A stretch of DNA of 64,000 nucleotides, from contig NW_003546495.1 of the NCBI RefSeq assembly GCF_000090795.2, forward strand, positions 36,857 through 100,856, written 5' to 3'. This DNA is from Amphimedon queenslandica (taxonomy: Eukaryota > Porifera > Demospongiae > Haplosclerida > Niphatidae). Under the pieces are notes generated by a model that searched no databases, was not told where the DNA came from, and worked only from the letters and a program-made list of their open reading frames with translations. Made by a program: the position numbers and the translations under genes. Shown piece by piece: positions 1 to 11,168 of the stretch (position 1 is the first letter of the stretch; every line of letters begins with the position of its first letter).

Positions 1-385
1 GAGCCACTTTGCATGCAATGGTTTTACTACACTGAGACAGATGTCTACAGGCACTAAATTTTCCACATCCTGATGTAACTGTACCACAATTTTATTTGCG
101 TACCATGATTAGAAGCAATTTCTGAGGAACAATTTTGCCAACTTATTCACAATAAAATGTATAGGCTGGGGTCTATCTGTACAGCACGCAGCAATTTGAA
201 TTGAATTATGCGGTAACTGGTAAGTGGCAAGCTTGCAAAATATTGCTGGTGTGATTTCCCCTGAAAAGCGGTCAAACAAGGCCAAATAAGAGTGTTTACC
301 GGTGACACCTAATTCTTGCCAATTGTTCTGTACATAAGGTGCAACAATCCGATCTATAATACTCCAACATTGTCCCTTCATTTGA
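1..385 (-). pseudogene. C-terminal piece of a pogo-like DDE transposase
   Basis: The minus strand encodes the end of a pogo/Tigger-type transposase. The segment around the second catalytic Asp reads LALFDRFSGE, the third-Asp region reads CTDRPQPIH (the downstream Asp of the usual QPLD is His), and then VNKLAKLFLR follows. After a stop near 118 the same family continues to the window edge with WYANK, PVDICLSVVKPL and HAKWL. The order and motifs match the better copy at 56,955-58,440, which has DRFKGQ, QLLD, HLRKQFLNWYS and LKPLGVKWL. The N-terminal part is missing above position 385, where an unrelated Gag-like ORF begins. This is a truncated copy, not functional. Confidence 0.7.
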
Positions 386-409
386 CCAGTGATTGATTAG
401 TGGTACTGG

Positions 410-1261
410 TCATATGTCAATCAGCAGGAAATTGAACATTCTTTGGTAAACATTTGTTGTTGTTCTAAAGAACATAAGTTGAAAAATGTTAAGTTCTCCC
501 CATTTACATGTCCCCTTTACAGTTCCCCATACCCGAAATTCTACATCGTAAGATTGCCATTGTCCTCCTCCCAAATCTCTTGCCAACTCTGTCGTTAAGT
601 ACATGTGAGCTACGAGGCCCACAACCTGTTTTTTTGTGGTCTCCAAAGCTGCTGCCAGAACAGCAACGTAGATGGAGATGGCACTCGCCCATGAAACAAT
701 ATCCACTATTTGTTTCTTTTCCTTTTGGGCCTGCTCTACAGAATGGAAGATCATCACTGGTGAACAGTGCTGTTGTAGTAGTAGCTCCTCAGATTTAGAG
801 GAAGCATCCTGCAGCAGTAGAGCTAAATTCACAAATACCCACCTCTGAATTTTTTCCACCAGCTTTGTTGGAATAGAAGGGAGACCTTCCACAACAAGGC
901 TGGTTGCTGACAATGCCACAGAGCCTGCCGTAGTGTCTTTCTCGGCTGCAAAAGCAGACACCCTTCGAAATGGGATTTCTCTGCCCAAGAGAGTCAAGTC
1001 TGGGTTGACTGGAAGACGCACAGCACCTACTACGCAGATAAAAGATATATCAATGACCAGACCAAACACCTCAAAACGGGGAGACTCCCCCTCCCTGATT
1101 AGGCCGGCCTTAATCATAACTGCATAAAGGCTCAGAATGGAAATACTGAGCAACTGTTTCAGCAGCACTAAAATTAAATTACCTGTGCTAACCACTGCCA
1201 TTGGCAACCTGAGGAGGGGTGTCTCAATTACATGACCACCTTCCCACCTAGTGGTTAGCAC
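410..1261 (-). CDS. Gag-like ORF1 of a retroelement
   Basis: This 283-codon open frame ends in a segment that looks like the Gag-like protein found with invertebrate retroelements, possibly tyrosine-recombinase (DIRS/Ngaro-like) types. Landmarks are LPSIPTKLVEKIQRW, then WVFVNLALLLQD, a predicted helix with IVDIVSWASAISIYVAVLAA, then WQSYDVEFR and KWGELNIFQLMFF. The role would be particle or nucleoprotein formation. The frame opens with GTG and has no ATG before an internal Met, so it is probably truncated at its 5' end. No integrase or reverse transcriptase belonging to it is visible. The assignment to an element type is inference; the Gag-like resemblance is moderate. Confidence 0.5.
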   Translation of the reverse strand: MLTTRWEGGHVIETPLLRLPMAVVSTGNLILVLLKQLLSISILSLYAVMIKAGLIREGESPRFEVFGLVIDISFICVVGAVRLPVNPDLTLLGREIPFRRVSAFAAEKDTTAGSVALSATSLVVEGLPSIPTKLVEKIQRWVFVNLALLLQDASSKSEELLLQQHCSPVMIFHSVEQAQKEKKQIVDIVSWASAISIYVAVLAAALETTKKQVVGLVAHMYLTTELARDLGGGQWQSYDVEFRVWGTVKGTCKWGELNIFQLMFFRTTTNVYQRMFNFLLIDI

Positions 1262-2078
1262 CTCAATTAGTTAAGCACAGTAGCTAACCCAAGAGTCACT
1301 AACTATAGGTATTAAGGTGACTACCTTCAAAGTCACCAACAAGCATCACACCTTTGAACTATTGGGGTCTAGAAAGCAGTACGCCATGGGGAAAGATCAC
1401 TTGTGACCAATGCTCTAATATCCCTAACAGTCGAACCTGCTCTGCAGCTGAGAACCATTTTCCTTTGCACTATTGAATATAATGAAACCATATACATATT
1501 GGACTAAAACCTAGGGGAAACTTGACCGAGGATAACATCAGTGAGAGCTTTACATGCCTGGTCCCATGTGTAGTACTGTACCAGGCCCATGAATGCAATA
1601 AACAATTTTATACCTGGGGTTGGAACCTCTGTGGAAGACATTGTAGCTGCTAACACGGCATATGTGATGCCTCATAGCTCTTTGTCCAATAAGCGGCCGG
1701 GGCAAGACCCCCAGGACGATGTACTGCTCAAAGCTGGAGCTGGAATCCCATTGAGACAGACGTTGGCGGTACCTATAGATCCCATGGACGAGCTAGGCAT
1801 AGATATTATAATGATGCAGCTGGCTACCACGACAGCCAATAAAGAATAGCGTAGGGTTGATAGGAGAAGAAACTAGAGAAATACAAGATGCTTTGCACTA
1901 ATGCTACTGCCTGCTGCAATGCTCCTGCTTGCTATCAGACTTATGGCTACTACAAGCTACTGGTTATTACTCATAAGTAATATAACTACCACTGACCCTG
2001 CCTCTATTAACTTTGGTGAACACTTTGGCCTAAACTTCAATAAAAAATGTAAAAATGGTAGAATTGAATGGGGAAAAA
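1262..2078. other. Unassigned stretch with one 86-codon ORF
   Basis: The stretch is more GC-rich than its surroundings up to about 1,850. A plus-strand ORF at 1,589-1,849 (starts MNAINNFIPGVG, ends TTANKE) has no motif I recognise and no splice context. It may be part of the same mobile element as the Gag-like ORF. No gene is called. Confidence 0.3.
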
Positions 2079-2258
2079 AGGAACCATGAGGGTACTTGCA
2101 AACTGGTATGGTAAGAAATCCTACACCAATGGATGAAAAAAAGGCTGATATTGCTATCAGATAGCTGGCCAATTTGTTATTAATTGGTGCAATAATCTTC
2201 CTGCAGTAGAGTATAGGATATCTTACCACAACAGTTTGCAAGTACCCTATTGTTTCCT
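2079..2258. repeat. Short foldback (inverted repeat, about 47-bp arms)
   Basis: The left arm (2,079-2,126) contains GGGTACTTGCAAACTG and GGTAAGAAATCCTA. The right arm (2,208-2,258) is its near-perfect reverse complement, with CAGTTTGCAAGTACCC. About 80 bp lie between them, including a smaller hairpin around CCAATTTGTTATTAATTGG. It looks like a small MITE-like foldback; no target duplication was identified. Confidence 0.6.
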
Positions 2259-5200
2259 TACCTTTGTCCCAATTTAATCATACTATTATTCAATTTGTAA
2301 CGTTTTTTTGTATTTTACTTGTAGTGTATCGCATGCAGTTGTGCTTAATACATAAAGCAAGTGCACAGTTACTGTTGTAGATTAATTTCTGCAATAAAAG
2401 CACTGAGCTTAATGAACTGTTAACAGATAATGTGGAAGTGTTTTATACTGCTTTCAAATAGCTAGTGTCCATGTTGACATTAAAAGACAAGAACAGAAAC
2501 ATTTAATCTGTAATCCTTCAAAATGTTATAATTATTGCATTGTTTTGCTGAACTGTCACAGTTTCAAGAAGATATCTAGAAAGTTAAAGGCATGATGGAG
2601 GCTTTTGCTAATTATTCTTATATTGTACTGACAGCTAGTATACCAAAGAAATAATTATTTCTATGTTCACATCTAACATTTTAAATAAGCTGCGACATCT
2701 GTTTACTACAGTCAAATTTTCTAAAAAGGAAAGCAATGCAAGTGATTGGGACAAGGCAAAATATATGCACCTTGTTACTTCCATGGAACATTGCGAAGCG
2801 GGTTAATGTAACCACAACAAATTATTTGGCATGTTTCTTTGCAGGTGCAGGTTCTAACATTGTCAAACTTGAAAATCTTTTCTACAGCAGCAGAGAGTAT
2901 TCCTCCTTTTGTATTTGCATCTCTCACCTATACTTGTACCTTTGCTTGTGCTATAACAAAGCTGATGTTCCAAACAAAGCAAGGGACTACTCTGTCCTTA
3001 AGAACCACAAAAAATTTTCTCTAACAACAAAGTATAAAGGGTTTATGCAATATCTAACTTTATTAACTGATTGGTGTATGGCACTTTAATATTAATAATG
3101 TTTTGATGCATGGAATTGTGGACATTATTTACATTGCATTACTTTGCATTTAATTGTTAACTGATAATCAATTTTTGACTCCTGAAATGCAATGCATAGA
3201 TATAAATATGCACATCCAACGAGTCAATGTTGCTTGAAAAAGAGATATTGTCACATTGGTTATTGTAGTCATTCTGACAAGGGATTAATTATTGCTAGTA
3301 CATGTATCTGGTCTTCCTCAGCTGTTTCTGGCAGTGGTACATCCTAATCAATTCCAAAGTAAGTGTATTTGATAACCATAAAAATGATGTAAATCTCATA
3401 GGTAGTAACTAATAATGGTTTTTATAATGAACTGATATCATTATTATAAAATAAAACTGAATAAAAAGTAACCAAACTATGAATTATGAATGTTTAAATT
3501 CTAATGTCCTAATGTTCATCAGATGATAGTTTACAGAGACCTATGATCTACAACTGGATTTGGGAATAATTGCAACAACTAGAGAGATCATTATTAACAC
3601 TGAGAAGAAGCTGTTCTTCTATTTGGTAGAACAAGTTGTAGTAAATGACTCAACATCCTAGGACCATGTCTCTTAATAAATGTTCAAATCCTTTGATTGT
3701 GTACAGATTTTCTTTTACTGTACTGACATATGTTTACAACAAATCTAGGTGTGCCTAACTGCAAGGACTGCCGCCATAGTTGCTAGCCATTACTGCAAAC
3801 CGCACACACTCACCTCATGGCATTGTTAGCTTATAAAGAGTTAAACCAATCACAATGCATCCTTAATTATTATTTTTGCCAGTATTTGGTAATACATTTT
3901 TGCTAATTTCTTTTTTGCTAGTCTGTTAGACTATCATTTTGTGCATGATTATTGCTTTGTTAATTTGATTAATCTTGCCCATATGTAAAATTTGTTCTAA
4001 AAAAATTAACAGAAAAGAAACGAAGTATTTTTTAACGGACAATTATTTAGGGCGAGCCTGAGCAAGCCCCACATAAATGAGACAAGTATGTATGTTTGTA
4101 TGTACGTTTGTTTGTACACACGTACATCAGCCCTATTATTTGTGTAAAGCATTTTCTACTTTTTGAAAGACTTGATAATCTTTCATTGAAAAGGGGTGCG
4201 GTCACAGTGAAATAAAATGGTGGCTCAGTATCATAACTGGAAATTCTTGCATGACTGAATCGACTGTAGTGTACTGTTGTCCAAATGCAGCAAGGAAGTT
4301 TAAGAAAGCAGACATGCCATGTTCTTCATTGATGTAAATAACTCTGATGAAGTGAATGTCAGTCACAGCTTGATTCATGAACTCTGCTACACCAAAATTC
4401 CCCGCTTTATGTTACGTCATACATTGCTTGGAAGGCCATACTTAGTGACAAAATTAATGAAAAGTTGACAAAAGCATATCAGCTCTATTATTAGCGGATT
4501 CATTGAGGTAAATGATTCTCCACTATAACCATCAATACAGTCATCATCTATTATATTCTGTGTAAAGATGCATTGCATAATGTATTATTCGAAATCAATA
4601 ATAATTACTACCTCATGAGTTTGTGGCTACTATCAATGTTCTACAAGGACAATGAATTAAAAACAGTAGAGTGACATTGCTTTAAGGCTTTAATTTAGGT
4701 AAGTGCTATTCTGCTTGAATCAGTTCTTTGCTGTGAATCTCTTAAACAAACCTTGTGAATTTAATCTTAAAAAAACAAGTGTCCTTAATTCACACGTGTT
4801 GTTGTACCTCACTGACAATGACGTAACTCCTAGCCTGAAATTGTAGATTAATGTTCTCTTACTAAATAAACTAAAATCTGACATCCTACTTTTTTAAGTG
4901 CTGATAGACACTCCCAACTTGGAGAGCTGTGAAGTTGCTTTCAGGCGAAAGTTCCAGTGACTGTTCACTAATAAGATATATTAGTCAACCAACTACAACA
5001 CTTTGAAAGATAGCTGCTGTAGCACAGCACTCTGACAAATACTTTAATGTTTCAACTTCCTATGTACTAACAAGGCACTGTGTAATAATATCCACGACCT
5101 CTATACAGTCCTCTGTTAACCTTTCGTTCCAATGACGAACAACGTATATACTAGTGATTTCAAGAGATTAGCAAATAATGTCAAACATTCGCAGCGACCC

Positions 5201-6305
5201 TACTATATTCTGTATACCTTACAATATCTAAAAATTACTTCTTATTAAACCTAAACAGTGAAAATCCTTGGCCATTTTATATGAAACCACACTTATAAAC
5301 ACTAATATTATAATTAATTCTGCATTAATGAAAGGTTATCTATTGGGTATAAAAATTCTATGAGTTTAATGTGAAATAGTATTTATAAAATTGTTGCCTC
5401 ACACAATGTTGACACTAATCACCTGCCATGCCACAAAGTAGATTGTTATACTATTCTGATGATGAGGACAAATTGTAAAGAAAGTGTATTAGTAATACAT
5501 TAATTACATACATGCATGCTATGCAGTAATAAGAAAATAACAATTGATGGCTACTTTATGTCAAATTTTTTAGTCTGTCTGATGATGTAGATATAGGCAA
5601 TATTTTACTCTTAACTGTGAATGCATGCATGTTGTAGAATGATAATTGGTTGTAAAAAGGCTGTAAGGATATCAGCCCTTTTTGAAATACTTATAGCACT
5701 TTTCATTTTAAAAAAAATTATTAGACAGCTGCAGCAGTTTTGCATGGGGAATAACAAGAACTGAAGTGTGTAGCAAGTTTGATCTGGGTAATGCTGTCTA
5801 GGAATCACAGAAGTCTTATTTCTTTCCACTGAAGGGAATTTAGCAAATTGCCAAATTAAACTCTCTGAACAGTTACCTGCTATATGGTATTTAGTAGGTA
5901 AGATTCACTCTCACACAGGCAATTAATTTTACAGCCCAAAGGGGGAGTTCTTTAGCGTTATTGCTAAAAAGCTAGAAAATCCTACTTTTTGTGATAAAAT
6001 TGCAAAATATTTGCTATCTTTTTTGCAAGTATGTTTATTGTTGAGTAATAAAATTTATTGACAGAAGTGACTAGTAAGACGTACATACCAATGAGTTTTT
6101 GGATAATTGCTGTAGTTATAAAGCTTGCATAGCACCAAAATTAAATATAACAGCTGAATTATTATGGGTTCAATGGTTATTAATTTTGTCAGTGGAACGG
6201 AACATATTGGCATACAAAAATGACATACTTATACTTAATACTTGTTCAATCTTGTACATATTCAATTGTGTACACATCTGGTTCACTACATATGCATATT
6301 AAAGC
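2259..6305. other. Intergenic, AT-rich, no gene recognised
   Basis: All ORFs here are short, lack recognisable motifs and are rich in F, I, L and Y, as expected by chance in AT-rich DNA. A TATG/TTTG-type simple repeat lies at about 4,085-4,125, next to GGGCGAGCCTGAGCAAGCCC. I see no LTR, TIR or splice pattern that supports a gene. Confidence 0.5.
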
Positions 6306-6693
6306 TGTTGCAGCTAGTAAGCCCAGACTAAATCAGTTAGCAACAAATAGTTTAGTTGTCAAAATGTTGTCATCAAATAAGATAGGTTTGACATGGATAA
6401 CAATAATAATGATATAAAAAGAGTAGCCAGACATGAGATGGAGAACAAAAGGAGAAAATAATGAACTAAAGAACATGTGAGGGTTCTGCACATGCGTGAA
6501 AATACCACTGAATATTAACAATGATAACAATAATAATAAAATAATGATAATAACAATAATAATAAAATAAAATATATATTCTTCTTATGATTGAAACCAT
6601 AATAGCCAAAATAATAATAATAACATTAATAATAATACATGATACTTATAATAAATGATAAACATACAATAAGTATAGTTAGTATACCCTACA
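6306..6693 (-). repeat. 3' LTR of the Ty3/Gypsy element
   Basis: The segment matches the 5' LTR at 10,788-11,168 along its length, including AGTTAGCAACAA, GATATAAAAAGAGTA (a possible TATA region), GACATGAGA, CATGCGTGAAAAT, AACCATA.T.GCCAAAATAAT and ATAAGTATAGTTAGTAT. Each LTR carries an AAT-type microsatellite that has changed length independently. Confidence 0.9.
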
Positions 6694-6708
6694 GTACTCC
6701 CCTTCCAG
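6694..6708 (-). promoter_or_regulatory. Polypurine tract of the Ty3/Gypsy element
   Basis: On the minus strand the 15 bases before the 3' LTR read CTGGAAGGGGAGTAC. A purine run directly upstream of the LTR's TG is the expected priming site for second-strand synthesis. The position and the pol stop just upstream make this call good. Confidence 0.75.
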
Positions 6709-6727
6709 AGAACAAGTGAACGAATGA

Positions 6728-7063
6728 TCAAATATTGAGTAGCTTAGGAAAACGAACGCGTTGACTAGAATGAGTAATGTTGGTATCCGTGTGAGTACCG
6801 TTGGTCTTGGAGCAATTAGTGTCAGTGTCCAAGCCAGTACTGTCAGTCTCCAAACGTGTAGTGTTGGCCTTAAAACTGTCAGTAGTCAAAGGAGTAGAGG
6901 AGGAAGTAGAGTGAGAATGAGAAGTATTAGTTAAGAGAGAATCGTGGTTAGGGAGAATAATGGTAATAGTTTTGTCTATATGTGCTGATTTGAGACGATC
7001 AACAGATATGGTGTCTCGAGTACCATTAATATCAATGACATCATATTTCTCAGTACGTTCCAA
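6728..7063 (-). CDS. Pol C-terminal tail after integrase (Ty3/Gypsy)
   Basis: The 111-codon frame starts within the chromo-like/GPY region that ends many Ty3/Gypsy integrases: VLERTEKY, then VIDINGTRDTISVDRLKSAHID. After that it runs into a Ser/Thr/Asn-rich tail that ends RVRFPKLLNI just before the polypurine tract. The GPY part itself is just upstream in another frame, so a frameshift separates it from the integrase core. It is a broken piece of the polyprotein. Confidence 0.7.
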   Translation of the reverse strand: MERTEKYDVIDINGTRDTISVDRLKSAHIDKTITIILPNHDSLLTNTSHSHSTSSSTPLTTDSFKANTTRLETDSTGLDTDTNCSKTNGTHTDTNITHSSQRVRFPKLLNI

Positions 7064-7117
7064 TACTTTATATGGTCCATCATAAGGATGTTAAAGAGGT
7101 TTCTTTACTCTATCGCC

Positions 7118-7786
7118 TCAAATAAATACGTGTGAAGAAGGGAGTGAATCCAGAATATAAATACATCGAGTTGATGGAAAGCGTACTGGAGTGAGTGAAA
7201 GAGAACGCATGTCACAGTTGAGTCGAGCAACATAGTCTGAGAACTTTGAGAGTGAAAGTGAATTTGTAGGAGAGAAAAATTCACCAGGGAGACAAACAGT
7301 TGTACCATAAACTAGTTCAGCTGGGTAAGTCCTCTTAAACAGCAGTACAAATTGGGCATTTAAGGCAGCATTCAGTTCACAATGGAATCTCTCTATCATA
7401 CCATTAGCTTGAGGGTGGTATGCTGTGGTATGACATCTAACAGTACCTAATAAACGAGTGAGTTGAGCCAAGACAGACGATTCAAATTGACTGCCTCTAT
7501 CAGTAGTAACTGTAGAAGGGACACCAAAACGTGATATCCAACCAGCTACTAAAGCACGAGCAATTGTTAGAGCAGATATGTCACGCAAAGGAAAGGCTTC
7601 AGGCCATCTAGTGAACCTGTCTATACATGTAAGTAAATATGTGAAACCATGAGATAAGGCGAGTGGTCCCACTATATCAATGTGAATATTGTCAAACCAT
7701 GTAGTAGAAGAGGGGAAGTACCTACAGGTCAGACAATGTGTGTATGTACCTTTGACCTTTGACAGGGGAGACTTAAGTGACTCCAT
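7118..7786 (-). CDS. Integrase core of the Ty3/Gypsy element
   Basis: This is a retroviral-type integrase catalytic domain. It shows FDNIHIDIVGPL (first Asp), CIDRFTRWPEA, TTDRGSQFES (second Asp) and YHPQANGMIERFH (catalytic Glu). Upstream HCLTC is the tail of the zinc-binding HHCC region. It inserts the cDNA into host DNA. The last third departs from the family consensus, so frame changes are likely there. The catalytic triad is visible, yet the rest of pol is broken. Confidence 0.88.
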   Translation of the reverse strand: MESLKSPLSKVKGTYTHCLTCRYFPSSTTWFDNIHIDIVGPLALSHGFTYLLTCIDRFTRWPEAFPLRDISALTIARALVAGWISRFGVPSTVTTDRGSQFESSVLAQLTRLLGTVRCHTTAYHPQANGMIERFHCELNAALNAQFVLLFKRTYPAELVYGTTVCLPGEFFSPTNSLSLSKFSDYVARLNCDMRSLSLTPVRFPSTRCIYILDSLPSSHVFI

Positions 7787-7960
7787 GACTTGATATCAGA
7801 AGCCATGCGAGGCCAAACAAATCGAGATGAAATCAGCTTCACAGTAGAACGAATGTGAGGATGTGAGAGCGAATGAAGTGAGTCGAATACGGTACGATAA
7901 GATGAAGGCAGTACGGCTGAGTGGGGTGTTCCCTTAGAAGTGTCACAACAGGGAGTGAGA

Positions 7961-8454
7961 TTACAATGATGAATAGAAATTGTTCCAAATGGAGAGTGTA
8001 GGAGTTTCCTCAGAAAGAAACTGACAATCTCCTTGAGCTAGAGCCATGTCCTCAAATTTAATTACTGGGGGTGTGTCTGATGATGACAGCTGATAAAGTT
8101 CAATGTGAGATAATGCATCAGCCACTGGATTCAATGGACCATGAACATGTCTGATGTTAGTTGTGAACTGCGATATGAAGTCCAAATGTCGACACTGACA
8201 TGGTGAACGTTTATCAGACTTTGTAAACATAGAGTGAGTGGTTTGTGATCAGTATAAACAGAAAAGGTACGACTTTCAACAAAGTATATGAAGTGACGAA
8301 TGCATAAATATACAGTGAATACATCTCTATCATAAGTGCTGTATCTAGCTCCTGTGGGAGTTAACTTGTGAGAAAAGTAGGCTATACGCTTGCATTGATA
8401 ATCTATGAATTGTTGTAGAACAGCTGTCACAGCTAAATCTGAAGCATTGGACAT
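7961..8454 (-). CDS. RNase H region of pol
   Basis: Two overlapping minus-strand frames cover the RNase H-like domain. MSNASDLAVTAVLQQ and IAYFSHKLTPTGARYSTYDRD are followed by VYLCIRHFIYFVESRTF and VYTDHKPLT, the usual Ty3/Gypsy signature. The frame then shifts to CRHLDFISQFTTNIRHVHGP and NPVADALSHIE. Its role is to remove the RNA template during reverse transcription. Most landmarks remain; the frame change near 8,180-8,230 breaks the ORF. Confidence 0.83.
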
Positions 8455-8589
8455 AATAGCAGTCAGAGCATCAGGCTTAGGATGATACAGTAGACTGGCT
8501 TCAGCTAGTGCACTTTTGGCATTATGGAATACATTGACAAAATTATCAGTCCAGAACGAGCAGGAGTTGAAGAGAGTAAAGAGTATAAA

Positions 8590-9330
8590 GGTAGGAGAGT
8601 TTGAGGTCAGTGAAGGATCAATGGATGGTACAAATTAATGGGACCTAAGAACTGTCAGAGTTTACGCTGAGAATGAGGTAAAGGGAAATCAGTGACAGCA
8701 GATACTTTAGACTCTAATGGTTGGATACCATTTTCAACGACTATGACCAAGAAAGTGTAATGAGGATAGACCAAACTCACATTTGTCAGGGTTAATGAAG
8801 ACTCCCAAATTTTTAAAACGATCGAATATATGTGTAAGTTGGTTTTTGTGTTTGACCTCATCAGAACTAGCTACCAACACGTCATCAATGTGTACATAGG
8901 CAAACTCAAGACCATGAAGTACCATATCCATAAAAGACTGATATTTTTGAGCTGCATGTCTTAGATCAAAGGGCATTCGACTGAAATGCAAAAGGTGTGG
9001 GCACGCAAAAAACGAGATTTAGCTTTGAGAAAATACTAGTGCTGTATGAAGTGGATGCAAAATCGTGAATGTGTGGGATGGGATAACGGTCAAGTACTGT
9101 GATCCTATTCAGCACCCTATAGTCCCTGCATGATCACCAATCACCACTAGTCTTCTTTGGGACCATATGTTAGGCAGAGGACCATTGACTGGAGGAAGAA
9201 CGTATGATTCCCGGTTCCATCTTGTGAGACAACTCTGAGTGAGCGATTGTCAACTGTTTGGGAAGTTGTCAAGTTCCAGCAGATACAGGCAGTCCTGACG
9301 ACTGAATATGGTAAACGACGTTGTGCTTAA
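8590..9330 (-). pseudogene. Reverse transcriptase of the Ty3/Gypsy element, broken
   Basis: Translation of the minus strand in more than one frame gives RIVR-type landmarks: VVPKK-like text near 9,160, ALNRITVPDRYPIPHIHDF near 9,070-9,110, then FSRMPFDLRHAAQ, VHIDDVLVAS (the catalytic YxDD-type loop, with H in the tyrosine place), FKNLGVFINPDKCEFG and LHFLGH. The downstream connection domain is present but frameshifted. Several frame changes and stops make it non-functional. Confidence 0.85.
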
Positions 9331-9566
9331 CGGGAGTATTACCTTTTCACAGTTCAGTTAATTCAGGGTACCCTAAACGGAGAGATGAAAAACAGTTAGA
9401 GAAAGAGAGGGTTAAGAGTAAGGCTGTGTGCATTCTGTTGTAGGGTAGTTTGAATATTTGTTTGAGAATCTATAAGTGTCTTGCGATGTATATCAATAAG
9501 ACCATGGTGTTCAAGAAAGTCAGCACCCAAGATAGGCTGTTTCACATCTGTGATAGTGAAGATCCA

Positions 9567-9797
9567 TTAATAAGGTGTACGAAAATGCAGATTGAGAGTG
9601 AGGGAGCATTTACTATAAGTGTCAATCTGAGTACCATTGGCAGCTTGAAGTGTGGAATTTAATAAACGACGATGCCGATCAGACTTAGTTGGAGGGATTA
9701 CACTGACTTCAGCACCTGTATCTACTAAACGAGAGGTTTTATCAATAATGTAGAACAAGTGACTGTGAGAGATGTTGGGAATGTTGGCCACCAACAA
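9567..9797 (-). CDS. Retropepsin-like protease region
   Basis: The 76-codon frame contains LVDTGAEVSVIPP, the aspartic protease active-site signature (DTG), preceded by a hydrophobic strand (HLFYIIDKTS). It would cleave the Gag-Pol precursor. It lies directly after the zinc knuckle, from which one in-frame stop separates it. Confidence 0.82.
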   Translation of the reverse strand: MLVANIPNISHSHLFYIIDKTSRLVDTGAEVSVIPPTKSDRHRRLLNSTLQAANGTQIDTYSKCSLTLNLHFRTPY

Positions 9798-9804
9798 CGC
9801 CCGG

Positions 9805-10786
9805 CTGGGTTATTTTCCTGAGTTCCAAGTACAGTGCGGGACACACTTAGCAGCTTTCTCACCTAAGCAATTGTGACACCAGCAAGGAGTCGGACTAGCT
9901 GAGAGCTGTCAAAAATCCCTAGATCTTGACTTAGAATGAAAGGGAGGTCACTGAAGAGACCAAACAAGTGTCTGAAGAATACTAATTTGAGAGCGTAATT
10001 GTTGAGGAGTCGGACTAGCTGAGAGCTGTCAAAAATCCCTAGATCTTGACTTAGAATGAAAGGGAGGTCACTGAAGAGACCAAACAAGTGTCTGAAGAAT
10101 ACTAATTTGAGAGCGTAATTGTTGAACCTCTGCTGAAAGTGGAGGAGTTTCTACCGAATTAACTGTAGGTGTGGCTACGTCATCAATCTTGTCAGCTAAA
10201 GCAGCAATGGTCTCCAAATCATATGACATATCAGGAGCAGCAGCAAGTACCATACAAACATTTCATGGTAAACGCTGATGAAGGAAGAGTTCCTGTAAAA
10301 ATGAGGGGTCAGCAGTAGCAACATTGTCTGCTACAAGTTGATTCATACGGCCGAGGAGTTAAGACGGAGTATGATCGCCTAACTCTTCTTTGTTGAATAG
10401 CTGTTGAAGATGTCTCTGTTCAGAAGCAGTGGTACGCTTTATTAACTGTGATCTCAAAGCATCATAGGGAGTGGTAGACAGGAGCTTAATATTCAATTCC
10501 TTGACGTCAGAAGCAAACTCAGGAGACAAAGAGGCGATAACATGGTCAAATTTTATCTTCTGTTCAGTATTACTTTTTGTAGCAAACTGCGCGTCCACCT
10601 TGGCAAGCCATATTCAGGATGGGCAGGCCTGAATGGAGGGATTTGAACGATGACCGAGACTCCTGATGAAGCTGTAGATGGCGCTGGAGGTTGAGGGTAA
10701 GTACTACGGGAATCACCGCGACACATGGCAGACAAGTGACAATGGGAAGTCTCTGGAAGGTATTGTGAAGAAAAATGTGTCACCAA
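9805..10786 (-). pseudogene. Gag of the Ty3/Gypsy element, broken
   Basis: Gag landmarks appear in order from the 5' end: VQIPPFRPAHPE, then in another frame DAQFATKS, KFDHVIASLSPEF, PYDALRSQLIKRT and LFNKEELGDHTPS (typical of metazoan Ty3/Gypsy capsids). These are followed by a segment with VLAAAPDM and LADKID, a short helix with VQQLRSQISILQ, and a zinc knuckle near 9,815-9,890 with Cys/His spacing CWCHNC...CVPHC. A frameshift lies near 10,600, a stop near 10,065 and another near 9,812. A perfect 120-bp duplication lies between helix and knuckle. Confidence 0.85.
9885..10124. repeat. Perfect 120-bp tandem duplication within gag
   Basis: Copies 9,885-10,004 and 10,005-10,124 are identical base for base. 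The period is 120, exactly 40 codons. The unit spans the linker between the capsid-side helix and the zinc knuckle. It must be younger than the general decay of the element, or it is an assembly artefact. Confidence 0.95.
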
Positions 10787-10787
10787 A

Positions 10788-11022
10788 TGTTGCGGCTAAT
10801 AATTCCAGACGAATTAAGTTAGCAACAAGTAGTTATGTTGTCAAAATGTCATTAAATAAGATAGGAATGAGTTGGATAACGATAATAATGATATAAAAAG
10901 AGTACCCAGACATGAGACGGGGCACAGGAGAGAAAGAACAAAGAACAAAAGAATGCGTGTGTTACGTGCATGCGTGAAAATAATATAGAATATTAACAAT
11001 GATACTGATAAAAAATAATGAC

Positions 11023-11054
<32 letters not shown>

Positions 11055-11168
11055 TAATATCTATTCTCTTTCATGGTTGAAACCATAGTGGCCAAAATAA
11101 TTACAATAATAGAAAGTAATAATAATAATAAATGATTAACATACCATAAGTATAGTTAGTATATCCAG
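10788..11168 (-). repeat. 5' LTR of the Ty3/Gypsy element
   Basis: Homologous to 6,306-6,693. The inner end TGTTGCGG (GCAACA on the minus strand) is followed after two T residues by TGGTGACACA at about 10,775-10,785. This has the TGG start expected of a primer-binding site that pairs with a tRNA CCA end. The outer end is blurred, about 11,165-11,168. Confidence 0.88.

Larger units (their letters stand above)
6306..11168 (-). mobile_element. Ty3/Gypsy LTR retrotransposon, decayed, minus strand
   Basis: The element has two LTRs of about 380 bp as direct repeats (6,306-6,693 and 10,788 to about 11,168). Read on the minus strand, the clearer LTR starts TGTAGGGTATAC and ends GCAACA. Gag and pol domains lie between in the Ty3/Gypsy order: capsid, zinc knuckle, protease, reverse transcriptase, RNase H, integrase. 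A TGGTGACA primer-binding site lies two bases inside the 5' LTR, and a purine-rich tract precedes the 3' LTR. The flanking bases AAAGC and AAAGT are a weak candidate target duplication. Frames are broken in many places and the two LTRs differ clearly, so this is an old, inactive copy. Confidence 0.93.

Noticed and set aside
2736-3089. 117-codon plus-strand ORF
   Set aside because: Low-complexity hydrophobic text, no motif, and a second overlapping frame is also open; expected by chance.
7105-7308. 67-codon minus ORF overlapping the integrase
   Set aside because: Part of the same retroelement in a shifted frame; possibly a continuation after a frameshift but not a gene.
9863-10087. Minus-strand ORF with a perfect 40-residue repeat as a new repeat protein
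   Set aside because: It is an off-frame reading of the duplicated gag linker; the gag frame there is identified by flanking capsid and zinc-knuckle text.
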